DNA of 64,000 nt from Saprospiraceae bacterium (lineage in GTDB: Bacteria; Bacteroidota; Bacteroidia; Chitinophagales; Saprospiraceae). This document shows, one piece after another, positions 27,425 through 37,300 of the stretch (position 1 is the first letter of the stretch; every line of letters starts with the position of its first letter). The DNA lies in the NCBI GenBank assembly GCA_016722285.1, contig JADKGI010000001.1, forward strand, positions 372,001 through 436,000, written 5' to 3'. The position numbers were made by a program, and so were the translations under genes. The notes beneath the pieces were generated by a model, which saw nothing but the letters and a program-made list of their open reading frames with translations, was not told where the DNA came from and ran no database searches.

Positions 27425-28498
27425 TTATAGTTCAGGTTCAGATTTATTGTTTTCTTTCCATTCCAAAGTTGCCGAAATGGCATAATGGTCAGAAAAACGA
27501 TCTTTTATTATATTAAATTTTGTTACATCCATAGTAGGGTCTGCAAATATATAATCTATCCTTAATAACGGTATAATACCAGCATAAGTTGTGCCGAGTC
27601 CCAGGCCTCTTTCGCGAAAAGCATCTAAACCGATACCTGAAAATACTTTATATGTGTATGACTGGGGAGGATCGTTCAGGTCACCGGCGAGGATTGTTTT
27701 ATAAGGACTGCTTTCTGCATGAGCTGCAATTTTGTCAGCCTGCCTGCTTCTCTGCAGGTGTTTATTTCTAAATTTACGCAGAATGCCCTTGATATCATAC
27801 CAGGCCTGCTTTTGATATAATTCATTTGGGTCAGTTAGCTTTTCTGCATCGCGGCTGATTTGGTTGGATTGAAGGTGATAACTGTACACCCTAATAGTAT
27901 CAAAATCAAATTTTATATCTGCCCAGAGGCAAGAATTGGTAATGGTGCCGAAATCTATCTCACCTTTTCTGATAAAAGGATGTTTTGACAGGATGACGGC
28001 TCCTTTTTCCTTAAAGAATAGATTATGATTTGGAAATGTTTTTTTCAGAATATCAAAGGCATAATCCCCTACCTCCTGAATGCAGAATACATCAACATCT
28101 TTAAAGCGTTGTAAGAAGTCAATAAATGCTTCTTTTTTTATATCCCTGCTCTTCTTCTTTTTATCATATCCGAATGAAGCATTACTGATGTTATATGCCA
28201 TGACATTAATGGTTTCGCCTTTGGATTCCGGCCTTTGGCTATTTAGTGCAATAAACCCTTTCAGCTGGCTCCAACCCATCAGAACGCAGATCAGTGAAGG
28301 CCAGATGTATTTTGGTTTTTTGAATATCCAGTAGAATATAAAAAGAATATTAAGGATGAGAATTACCGGATAAAAAAGCCCGAAAAACGAAATTACCCAG
28401 GTAAATGCAGGGTTAATATTTGGAGCCATGTATGCCAGGAGTAATGCTATAATTACTCCAAGATTAATAAATAAAATGGCTCTGTCAAAAAATTTCAC
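27425..28498 (-). CDS. Membrane-anchored endonuclease/exonuclease/phosphatase family protein
   Basis: A 357-residue protein with two or three membrane helices at the N-terminus (about 8-28, 32-58, 65-80) and an EEP catalytic domain from about residue 98. Motifs: 'NVMAYNI', 'DVFCIQEVG', 'YSYHLQSN', 'ILAGDLNDPP', 'LLRIDYIFADP' and 'DRFSDHYAISATLEW' with the metal-binding and His-Asp residues. The family includes nucleases and phosphodiesterases/phospholipases; the membrane anchor suggests an envelope substrate but this is a guess. It is two bases from the upstream rhomboid gene, so translation is probably coupled. Confidence 0.85.
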   Translation of the reverse strand: MKFFDRAILFINLGVIIALLLAYMAPNINPAFTWVISFFGLFYPVILILNILFIFYWIFKKPKYIWPSLICVLMGWSQLKGFIALNSQRPESKGETINVMAYNISNASFGYDKKKKSRDIKKEAFIDFLQRFKDVDVFCIQEVGDYAFDILKKTFPNHNLFFKEKGAVILSKHPFIRKGEIDFGTITNSCLWADIKFDFDTIRVYSYHLQSNQISRDAEKLTDPNELYQKQAWYDIKGILRKFRNKHLQRSRQADKIAAHAESSPYKTILAGDLNDPPQSYTYKVFSGIGLDAFRERGLGLGTTYAGIIPLLRIDYIFADPTMDVTKFNIIKDRFSDHYAISATLEWKENNKSEPEL

Positions 28499-28500
28499 TT

Positions 28501-29382
28501 TTAGCTTTTGCTTGCCTGATATAATATTTCCTTTTCTTCAGCAGTCAGACTGTCATAACCGGATGATTTTATTTTGTCCAGTATTTCGTCCACTTTCAAA
28601 GATATGGGCTTGTTTTCTGTATCAGGATGGATTTTTTTTAAAATCGTTTCAGCTTTATGAGCTATTTTGAGTTTTGATTTGGTATAAAGAGGAGATCTAT
28701 TGCTTTTTATAAATTTTGATTTATCGGCGCTAAATATTTTTGAAATATCAATTCCTGACCTAAGTAAATATACAAAAAATATACCAAACAGCGTACCACC
28801 CAAATGCGCAATATGTCCCCCTGTATTGTCTCCTGACCGCGTTCCGATGAGATCAATAAAAAATATGATCAGACCGATATATTTTATACGGACCGGACCA
28901 ATTAATATTAAATGGACAACGTAATCCGGAGCTACAGATACCGCTGTAAAAACTACTGCCAATACTGCGGCAGATGCGCCGAGAGCCATCACACCAATAC
29001 CTGATAGAAAAGTGAAAGAAACAATATAAAAGACGGCCCCCATCAGTCCGCCTAAAATATACACGGGAAGTATGCGCCGATCTCCAAGTAAATCCCCAGC
29101 AATATTCCCAAACCAATATAGTGTGATCATATTCCAAGCCAGATGCCATAGGCCCGAATGAACAAACATATGTGTAATGAGGGTCCAGGGACGATAAATC
29201 AGTGTCATGAAATCACCCGGTAAGGCAATGTAAGGTAAGATATTTGACATATAAAATACCGGGAAAAACGCCTCTGTCAAAGCAGTAAGTACAAATACAG
29301 CTACATTGATGATGATGAGTTTTACCACCATATTTCCATAATCAAATGAAGAACTTATATCCTGAGCTATAGATTTGAACAT
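28501..29382 (-). CDS. Rhomboid family intramembrane serine protease
   Basis: A 293-residue rhomboid. Membrane core has 'HMFVHSGLWHLAWNMITLYW' (L1 loop/helix 2), the catalytic Ser motif 'MALGASAAVLAVVF' (GASA) and the catalytic His in 'HIAHLGGTLFGIFF'. A cytosolic C-terminal extension of about 75 residues is rich in Lys and ends 'LTAEEKEILYQASKS', a helical tail common in Bacteroidota rhomboids. It should cut membrane proteins within the bilayer. It follows a second, shorter rhomboid gene by about 20 bases. Confidence 0.9.
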   Translation of the reverse strand: MFKSIAQDISSSFDYGNMVVKLIIINVAVFVLTALTEAFFPVFYMSNILPYIALPGDFMTLIYRPWTLITHMFVHSGLWHLAWNMITLYWFGNIAGDLLGDRRILPVYILGGLMGAVFYIVSFTFLSGIGVMALGASAAVLAVVFTAVSVAPDYVVHLILIGPVRIKYIGLIIFFIDLIGTRSGDNTGGHIAHLGGTLFGIFFVYLLRSGIDISKIFSADKSKFIKSNRSPLYTKSKLKIAHKAETILKKIHPDTENKPISLKVDEILDKIKSSGYDSLTAEEKEILYQASKS

Positions 29383-29401
29383 AATAATAATTTAACGCAA
29401 A

Positions 29402-29965
29402 TTATTCATTTTCCAGTATAAAATCATAAAACCCGGTTGCCGCCCCACCTACATGGGCAAAATGTGCAATACCTTGATTGTACCCCATAAATCCACTGAA
29501 TAAACCAAGTAAAATAAAAATGATAGCCATATACTTTGCCTTCATAGGGATTGGGGGAAAAAGTAGCATAAGCTGAACGTTTGGAAACATAGTAGCGAAT
29601 GCTGTGGTTACACCAAAAATAGCACCGGATGCACCCAAAATAGGAACTGGCGAAATAAACATTTGCAATGCTGACGCTACAACCCCGGACACTAAATATA
29701 ATATTAAAAATCTTTTAGCCCCAAGACTGGATTCTACCCATGGTCCAAACATATATAACCCAAACATATTGAAAAATAAATGTTGAAAATTGGCGTGGGA
29801 GAACATATGTGTGATAACCTGTACCGGTTCAAAATTTGGGGACCCCGGCCTCGATAGAATAAAATAATTTTCTATACCGGGCACGGGTATCAGGTACCAG
29901 ACGGCAACAAATACAATAACATTTATTATCAAAAGGTTCTTAACCACTTCGGTCATTCTCATCAT
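29402..29965 (-). CDS. Rhomboid family intramembrane serine protease (short)
   Basis: A 187-residue rhomboid with 'HMFSHANFQHLFFNMFGLYM', catalytic 'ILGASGAIFGV' and catalytic His in 'HFAHVGGAATGF'. The last 10 residues ('YDFILENE') look off: removing one G of the GGG run near 29433 gives 'GFMILYWKMNNLR' with a stop at 29392, closer to typical rhomboid ends. So the C-terminus may also hold a one-base error. Catalytic parts are intact either way. It stands between mutL and the longer rhomboid gene, a gene order seen in other Bacteroidota. Confidence 0.87.
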   Translation of the reverse strand: MMRMTEVVKNLLIINVIVFVAVWYLIPVPGIENYFILSRPGSPNFEPVQVITHMFSHANFQHLFFNMFGLYMFGPWVESSLGAKRFLILYLVSGVVASALQMFISPVPILGASGAIFGVTTAFATMFPNVQLMLLFPPIPMKAKYMAIIFILLGLFSGFMGYNQGIAHFAHVGGAATGFYDFILENE

Positions 29966-29976
29966 ATCTCTTTACT

Positions 29977-31809
29977 TTATAGTTGATTAAATCTTTTATT
30001 GATTTCATCGAGTTCAAAAATAATAAAACATTTTTTTCCAGACGGGCTTTTATTTGGCATTTTACAGGCAAACAACATATCAATGAGGGCTGTCATTTCC
30101 TGTTTATCCAGTTTTTTTCCGCTTTTAAGGCCAGATGATACAGACATAGATCTGGCGAGATTGTCTTCAATTCCCAATTCAAATTCAAGGTTGTTGACGT
30201 ATTGAGAGATCAGGTGGTCGATGATATTTTCAATATTTGCATTATTTTCAAGAGGACAAGGGGTACCGTGAACGATAAAAGTATTGTGTCCAAAATCTTC
30301 AATTTCAAAACCCAGACCCCTGACTTTGTCCAGTATGTTTTTTAAAACAGAGGATTTTGCAGGATCCAGTTCTACTGTACGGGGAAATAACTCTTTTTGA
30401 GAACTATATTCACCACTCTGAAGTATCTCTAGATATTGCTCATAAAGGATTCGCTCATGTGCAGCTTGCTGGTCTATCATCATCATCCCTGTTTTCACCT
30501 GGTGTATAATATACGAAAGGTGCAACTGATACGGTTCTCTTGATGCATAATTATGAAAATTCCCTGTACCTTCGGTTTTGTACGCTTCGCTTTCAAGGAT
30601 ACTTACTTCTGCATTGCGAGAAGTATTTGAAACAGACCTGTTATCTGATAAGCTTCTATAAATTTCTTCCCATCCACGTACACTTTCCTGCCCGGGTCGG
30701 AATTTTGCTTCTATTTCAGGATGATAAGTATTTAAAGAGTTTTTCTCATCGGTGGCATTTCCCCCTGAATACCTGTGATTAAAGTTGTGATCGATACTGA
30801 AATCTATCATAGGAGTAACACTGTATTGGCCTAAGCTGTGTTTTACAGAAACCCGCAGATAATTATAGATCAATCTTTCGTCTTCAAATTTTATTTCAGT
30901 TTTTGTAGGATGAACATTGATATCAATATTTGCCGGATCAATTTCAAGAAAAATATAATAAGCAGGAAATACATCCTTTGTAATCAGGTCTTCAAAGGCG
31001 GCCCGAATGGCATGGTTCAGATAATTGCTTCTTATATATCTTTTATTTACAAAAATAAACTGATCACCCTGTGTCTTTTTTGCTGCATCAGGTTTTCCGA
31101 TCAATCCTGAAAAAACGGCTACCTCGGTTTCTTCAGATATAGGCACGAGCTTATCATTGATATTTTTTCCGAAAATACCGACCACTCTTTGTTTTAGATT
31201 TGCTTTCGGCAGGTGATATGTTTCGTTTCCATTGTGGTGAAAAGTAAAATAGACATCCGGGTTTGCCAGGGCTACTCTATGAAACTCATCCATAATATGT
31301 TTTAGCTCTACCGGATCAGATTTCAGAAATTTCCTGCGTGCCGGAACATTATAAAACAGGTTTTTAACCGTTATGGATGTTCCGACGGAACCCTGACATT
31401 TATCGTGGGTAATTATTTCAGAGCCCTCGATAATAATCCTTGTAGCCAGGTCAACTACAGCCTGTCTTGTCACTGTCTCAACATGTGCAATGGCGGCAAC
31501 AGACGCAAGTGCTTCCCCGCGAAATCCCATGGTTTTTATACAAAATAAATCATTAGCCGACTTTATCTTGGATGTAGCGTGTCTTTCGAAAGCCATTCTG
31601 GCATCTGTCTCAGACATGCCTTTGCCGTCATCTATGACTTGAATACTGGTTTTACCGGCATCTTTTATAATAAGCCTTATGAATGTACTATCTGCATCAA
31701 GTGCATTTTCCAGCAACTCCTTGACTACGGAAGCGGGGCGTTGAATCACTTCTCCTGCAGCAATTTGATTAGCTATACTGTCAGGAAGGAGTTGAATAAT
31801 ATCAGGCAT
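29977..31809 (-). CDS. mutL: DNA mismatch repair protein MutL
   Basis: A 610-residue MutL. The GHKL ATPase at the N-terminus has 'NQIAAGEVIQRPASVVKEL', 'ENALDADST', 'DDGKGM' and 'TMGFRGEALASVAA'. The C-terminal dimerisation domain contains 'MIDQQAAHERILYEQ', a variant of the nuclease motif DQHA-x2-E-x4-E with Gln for His, and 'LFACKMPNKSPSGKKCF' in place of ACK and CPHGRP motifs. So ATPase and dimerisation parts are clear, but metal binding by the nuclease site may be altered. Works with MutS in post-replicative repair. Second protein-repair gene of the gyrB-led run. Confidence 0.94.
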   Translation of the reverse strand: MPDIIQLLPDSIANQIAAGEVIQRPASVVKELLENALDADSTFIRLIIKDAGKTSIQVIDDGKGMSETDARMAFERHATSKIKSANDLFCIKTMGFRGEALASVAAIAHVETVTRQAVVDLATRIIIEGSEIITHDKCQGSVGTSITVKNLFYNVPARRKFLKSDPVELKHIMDEFHRVALANPDVYFTFHHNGNETYHLPKANLKQRVVGIFGKNINDKLVPISEETEVAVFSGLIGKPDAAKKTQGDQFIFVNKRYIRSNYLNHAIRAAFEDLITKDVFPAYYIFLEIDPANIDINVHPTKTEIKFEDERLIYNYLRVSVKHSLGQYSVTPMIDFSIDHNFNHRYSGGNATDEKNSLNTYHPEIEAKFRPGQESVRGWEEIYRSLSDNRSVSNTSRNAEVSILESEAYKTEGTGNFHNYASREPYQLHLSYIIHQVKTGMMMIDQQAAHERILYEQYLEILQSGEYSSQKELFPRTVELDPAKSSVLKNILDKVRGLGFEIEDFGHNTFIVHGTPCPLENNANIENIIDHLISQYVNNLEFELGIEDNLARSMSVSSGLKSGKKLDKQEMTALIDMLFACKMPNKSPSGKKCFIIFELDEINKRFNQL

Positions 31810-31821
31810 TTAAGTTAGGCA

Positions 31822-32148
31822 TTACTTCGTAAAAGCCTCGAGGAGACCTGTGATTTTATTGGAACTCATGATAATATAAACAGCCAAAGTAAGTACAGCA
31901 ATGATATAGACCAATCTTAAATTGGATTGTCGTACGGCTTTTGCTCTGGATGACGGATCGCCATAATGTTTCATACGAAGACCTGATCTAATACGGTTCT
32001 TTAAATTTTCTTCATCTGTAACACGATTACCGGAGTCTTTATACTTATTTATTCTCTCCTGCATTTCTTCTTTTGCCGGATCATAATACCTGGGTTTATA
32101 ATCAAAAACCTTTGGTTTTGTCCGGTCACCAAAACCTAATTTGAGCAT
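31822..32148 (-). CDS. Conserved-looking small membrane protein between gyrB and mutL
   Basis: A 108-residue protein: a basic, Tyr-rich N-terminal half ('FGDRTKPKVFDYKPRYYDP', 'EEMQERINKYKDSG'), then 'RIRSGLRMKHYGDPSSRAKA' and one membrane helix near 80-97 ('LRLVYIIAVLTLAVYIIM'). I recall similar short proteins beside mutL in other Bacteroidota, but no function is known to me. The N-terminal part should be cytoplasmic. Spaced 12 bases from mutL and co-transcribed. Confidence 0.75.
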   Translation of the reverse strand: MLKLGFGDRTKPKVFDYKPRYYDPAKEEMQERINKYKDSGNRVTDEENLKNRIRSGLRMKHYGDPSSRAKAVRQSNLRLVYIIAVLTLAVYIIMSSNKITGLLEAFTK

Positions 32149-32210
32149 ACGGGTACAGTTTTAATTATCAGAATAACAAAATTAATCGATAAGATGTTCT
32201 TTTTGGGACA

Positions 32211-34160
32211 TCAGGCATCAATTTTGGCATACTTAGCATTCTCTTCGATAAACTTCCTGCGTGGTGGTACTTCATCTCCCATCAGCATGCTGAAAATCCT
32301 GTCTGCTTCCATGGCATCATAAATGGTAATCTGGCGCAGAATTCTGTTATTGGGATCCATCGTTGTTTCCCACAGTTGCTCTGCATTCATCTCACCCAAG
32401 CCCTTATACCGCTGTGTTTTTATACCGGTATCTTCTTTTCCATTAGAATAATTTTCGATGGCAGTCTTTCTTTCTTCATCATTCCAGCAATAAATAAAAT
32501 TCTTCCCTTTTCTCACCTGATATAAAGGGGGTGCAGCTATATAGATATGACCATGTTCTATCAATGGTTTCATATACCTGAAAAAGAAAGTCATGATAAG
32601 GGTAGAAATATGACTACCATCCACATCGGCATCACACATGATCACAACCTTATGATATCTCAGCTTTTCGATATTAAGGATTTTGTCTCCGTCTTTTTCT
32701 TCAATACTGACACCTAATGCGGTAAACATGTTTTTGATCTCTTCGTTTTCATAGATCTTGTATTCCATTGCTTTTTCGACATTCAGGATTTTCCCTCTCA
32801 GTGGCAGGATTGCCTGAAAATTTCGGTCTCTTCCCTGCTTGGCCGTGCCACCGGCAGAATCCCCTTCCACCAGAAATATTTCAGATTCAACCGGGTCTTT
32901 GGAACTGCAATCAGACAACTTGCCGGGCAGACCGCTTCCGGTAAGTATATTTTTACGCTGAACCATCTCTCTGGCCTTGCGGGCAGCATGCCTGGCTGTA
33001 GCTGCACGTATTACTTTTTCAATAATCCTTTTAGCCATAACGGGGTTTTCTTCCAGATAAGCTTTGAGTACATCGCCTACACATCTGGAAACAATACCTG
33101 TTACTTCTGAATTTCCCAATTCTCCTTTGGTCTGACCTTTGAATTGCGGCTCGGGTACTTTTACAGATACTATGGCCGTGAGACCTTCTTTAAAGTCTTC
33201 TCCCGAGATTTCAATTTTTACTTTACTGAATAGATTATTGTCATTGCCATAATCTTTAAAAACCCGGGTGATGGCACGTCTGAAACCCGCAACATGTGTT
33301 CCGCCATCTCTGGTATTTATGTTATTTACATAGGCGAATATATTTTCCTGATAACCGGTATTGTATTGCATGGCCACTTCTACTTCCACATTATCTTCCT
33401 TGCCGGTTACATATATTGGCTCTTCTATCAGGGGAGGTCTGTTTTCATCCAGGTATTTGACAAACTCTTTAAGTCCGCCAACTGAATAAAAGTCCATTCT
33501 TTTGAATTTGCCGTCTTCACCTATCTCCCTTTCGTCGGTTAGAGAGAGAAACAAGCCTTTATTGAGGTAGGCCAATTCCCGAATTCTGCCAGCGAGGGTA
33601 GTGAAGCTATACTCGAGCGTTTCAAAAATTGTGGAGTCAGGTCTGAAAGTGACCTGGGTACCTTTTTTATCTGAATCTCCAAGCGTCTTGACGGGTCCCA
33701 GAGGAACTCCTTTGCTGTATTCCTGCTCAAAATATTTTCCATCTCTGTGTACTTCTACGCGCACATATTCGGATAATGCATTCACGCATGATACCCCGAC
33801 ACCGTGCAGTCCCCCGGAAACTTTATAAGTATCTTTATCAAATTTTCCACCGGCATGCAGTACGGTCATGACAACTTCGAGGGCTGATTTTTGAAGCTTT
33901 TCATGCATATCCGTAGGAATACCCCGGCCATCATCTATGACTGTAATAGAATTATCTTTATGTATGATGGTATCAATGCTGGTACAATGTCCGGCAAGAT
34001 GTTCATCTATAGAGTTGTCTATTACTTCCCAAACCAGGTGGTGGAGTCCTTTAGTATCAGTACTTCCTATGTACATACCCGGTCTCTTTCTTACGGCTTC
34101 TAGCCCTTCGAGAGCCTGAATATTATCAGCACCGTAATCATTCTTTTTTATATCGCTCAT
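32211..34160 (-). CDS. gyrB: DNA gyrase subunit B
   Basis: The 649-residue GyrB has the ATPase part ('LEAVRKRPGMYIGS', 'EVIDNSIDEHLAGHC', 'GGLHGVGVSCVNALS'), a transducer, and the TOPRIM domain with 'FLVEGDSAGGTAKQGRDRNF', 'LPLRGKILNVEKA' and 'MCDADVDGSHISTLI'. The C-terminus has 'QRYKGLGEMNAEQLWETTM'. It lacks the long insertion found in some proteobacterial GyrB. With GyrA it introduces negative supercoils. It is the first gene of the minus-strand run; a near-perfect promoter lies about 30 bases upstream. Confidence 0.97.
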   Translation of the reverse strand: MSDIKKNDYGADNIQALEGLEAVRKRPGMYIGSTDTKGLHHLVWEVIDNSIDEHLAGHCTSIDTIIHKDNSITVIDDGRGIPTDMHEKLQKSALEVVMTVLHAGGKFDKDTYKVSGGLHGVGVSCVNALSEYVRVEVHRDGKYFEQEYSKGVPLGPVKTLGDSDKKGTQVTFRPDSTIFETLEYSFTTLAGRIRELAYLNKGLFLSLTDEREIGEDGKFKRMDFYSVGGLKEFVKYLDENRPPLIEEPIYVTGKEDNVEVEVAMQYNTGYQENIFAYVNNINTRDGGTHVAGFRRAITRVFKDYGNDNNLFSKVKIEISGEDFKEGLTAIVSVKVPEPQFKGQTKGELGNSEVTGIVSRCVGDVLKAYLEENPVMAKRIIEKVIRAATARHAARKAREMVQRKNILTGSGLPGKLSDCSSKDPVESEIFLVEGDSAGGTAKQGRDRNFQAILPLRGKILNVEKAMEYKIYENEEIKNMFTALGVSIEEKDGDKILNIEKLRYHKVVIMCDADVDGSHISTLIMTFFFRYMKPLIEHGHIYIAAPPLYQVRKGKNFIYCWNDEERKTAIENYSNGKEDTGIKTQRYKGLGEMNAEQLWETTMDPNNRILRQITIYDAMEADRIFSMLMGDEVPPRRKFIEENAKYAKIDA

Positions 34161-34190
34161 TAAATGTTAATTCTTATTAGAAAAGGGATG

Positions 34191-34222
34191 CAAAGATAAC
34201 TTTTTCTGAACAGAAATCAAAA
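34191..34222 (-). promoter_or_regulatory. Promoter of gyrB, Bacteroidota consensus
   Basis: On the minus strand TTTTG (34218-34222) is followed after 19 bases by TATCTTTG (34191-34198), matching TTTG...TAnnTTTG in both boxes and spacing. Transcription should start near 34185, giving a leader of about 25 bases before the gyrB ATG. The remaining intergenic stretch to 34344 holds nothing else. Confidence 0.75.
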
Positions 34223-34344
34223 CTTAAACTCACGAAAAACTCAGAATTTCAAATTTATATTTTAGTGTCTTGGATTATTTCAACCATTTAATAATCAATA
34301 GCTTAAACTTAATAATAAATTGAACTTTTTGGCTTGGATTTGAA

Positions 34345-37300
34345 TTAGTTTCTCACTTTGTCAGCCAGAGTAACGGATCCCGAATATTGGATTTCTTTGC
34401 CGTCAATAAACCGGGCTTTAGCGTAATAGACAAAGACTCCGGGGTCTAGTTTTTTACCATTGTAAGTACCATCCCATCCATCGGATCCTGCCGGATCAGG
34501 AACAAAAGATGATTTTTCGAAGACTAAATTTCCCCACCTGTCAAATATATAAAATGAAATTATTTGCTCAACTCCCGGTCCGATCACGGCCTGAAAATAA
34601 TCATTCACTCCATCTCTGTTAGGAGAGAAGATATTGGGGAAGAATACATTTCGAACATTTTTGACAGTAATAGTGATTTCATCTGAGCCTTTACAGCCAT
34701 TATTATCAGTGACACATACCAGATAAGTGGTCGTTTCAGATGGGTTTGCTTCCAGTGTGGTGCAGGAAGGAGAAAGACAATTTATTCCCTTCTTAGGTGT
34801 CCAGATGATAGAATCTATGCTGCTGGGAGAATTTATATCTACCTTTAGCAGAGCGGCATCCTGGCCCAATTGTATTTCTATATCATTTCCCAGATCCACA
34901 GATATTGGGGCAGGCTGCGGGATGGTGATCAGCGTATCAATGGAGCAACCTGATGAGTCAATCATACTCACAAAATATTGACCTGCTGTGACCGTAACAC
35001 ATGTATCAATAGGATATCTCTTGCCATTATTTATCTGAAAGGTATATTTACTTCCTGTTCCGCCCGATAATGACTTAATGGAAATACATGTCGTACCTCC
35101 GTTACAAAGTGGGGGTGCAGGATTATTTATTTGCCCGCGCAATCCGGGAGAGGAAATGAGATCATAGCAAAAAGTGTCTTTACATCCAAAATTATCTGAA
35201 ACAGTGGCACAATAATTGCCGGCTTTGAGGCCAATAGCGACATCATTTTCCACAGTCAGACCGGATTGCCATGTAATCTTTTTTATCCCTGGATTTCCTC
35301 CTGTAGTTATGATACCGATTTTACCTCCGTCCAGATTTTTACAATCCAGTGCTACAGATTTATTATTGTCAATGGCAGCATGCAATTTGGCAGGTTGAGA
35401 TAAGGAGACAGAGTCTGTATGCTGGCAGTTGTTACTGTCATTTATAGTAACTATATATTTGCCTGCCCCAACATTAGCCAATGAATTGCCCGTAAATCCA
35501 TTGGCCCAGGCATACACATAACTGATACCGGTACCTCCTTTAGCTGTAATGTTTATGGTTCCATTTGTGCTACCAAAACAAGAAGGGTTGAGAAGCAATG
35601 TTTTTGCTGTGTCTAAAGATATTGGTGCGAAAGTACCGACATTAAAAAATGTTGTGTCAGATTTACAGTTGTTGGCATTATTTGCAAATACCCAGTTTTG
35701 ACCGGCAATTAAATCAGTGGCAAACATACCTTTAGCACCGGACGACCATGTATAAGTCAATTCTGGTCCACCGCCAACAATGGTGCCTTGTCCGGTAGCA
35801 AGACCAAAGCAGGTAACATTGCGGGTCTGAGGTGCAGGAAAGTTAATTTTTGCGGGTTCCTGAATGGTAATTGAATCCAAATTTCTACAACCAGGTCCAT
35901 TCTGTTCTGAGACCAACACATAATATTTTCCAGATCCGAGATTCTGTACAACAGCATTTGAACCAATGACAGCACCATTGGTATTTAGCCAATTAATGGT
36001 GAGCGGAACCCCGTTTCCCGTGGCGGTAACGGAAATTTCTCCATCTTTCAAACCATTGCAGGAAATGGATTTATCAATTTTTGTAGTTGTATTAACCTGG
36101 TTTAAATTCTGAATGAGGCTATCACAAAAAGTAGTGCTGCATCCTAACGCATCGGAGATCGTAGCACAATATTTTCCGGCCTTAAGTCCGGTAGCTGCCC
36201 CGTTGTTTACGTTTACACCCGATTGCCAGCTTACTGTTTTTAGTCCAGCGTTGCCGCCTGATATCAGGACAGCTATTTTACCTCCATTTATATTATTGCA
36301 ATCAGGAATAATTGTATTTGTTATATCTCTTGATGCTGTCAATAAAGATGGTTGAGTCAAAGTAACTGAATCAATAGCTGTACAATCCAGGCTATCTCTG
36401 ATAGTGACTATATAATTACCTACACCAAGACCTGAAATAAAAGAGCCATTTGGGCCATTCTGCCACGAATATCTGTAATTTGAACCAGTCCCACCTGCAG
36501 CTGCAATAGAAATTGACCCATCTGCTAAACCAAAACAAGATGGGTTAGATGTTATGGTATTTATTGTATCCAATGTTAATCTGGAAGGTGACTTTATTTC
36601 AAAAAATGTAGTATCAGAAACGCAATTATTGCTGTTATTGGCAATGACCCAGGCATTTCCTGCGGGTAAATTGACGATAAAGGACCTATTGACCCGGTTG
36701 ACCATTTAAAATTTATACCTGCAGGCGAATTAAAAATTGCCGCAAGACCATCTGACAACCCAAAACAGGTGATGTTTCTAATATTTGGAGTGGGAGATGA
36801 TATCTTTAATGGTTCATCAATAGTAATGGTATCTGTTTTAATACAATTATTGCCGTCAGTAATTTTGAAAACATATTTTCCTGCAGAAGAAATCAGCAAG
36901 CTGTCATTGTCAATGACTAAAGCGTTTCCTGCTTTTTGCCATTCATATTTATAACTCCCGCTTCCCCCGGTTACATCCACCAGTATGCTGCCCTGATCCT
37001 GAAAACAAATGGCATTAGAAATATTTTTAATTAAAGCTAGCGATTCTGGTTCTGTTATCACTACTTGTTTTATTTCAGACGAACAATTATTTTTATCAGT
37101 AACCTGAACCGTGTAATTGCCGGGTCCAATATTTTGTACTGTTGGTTGGGAAGATACAGTTGTTCCAGTACTATCCTTCCAAACTACACCAAAAGGACCA
37201 TTGGGGCTCTGAATATTTACCTTAAGCGAACCATTTTTAGCACCGAAGCAACTGATATTTTGAGTTTCTGTGGTTATTTCAGGTTTTCCCTGTTGATTTA

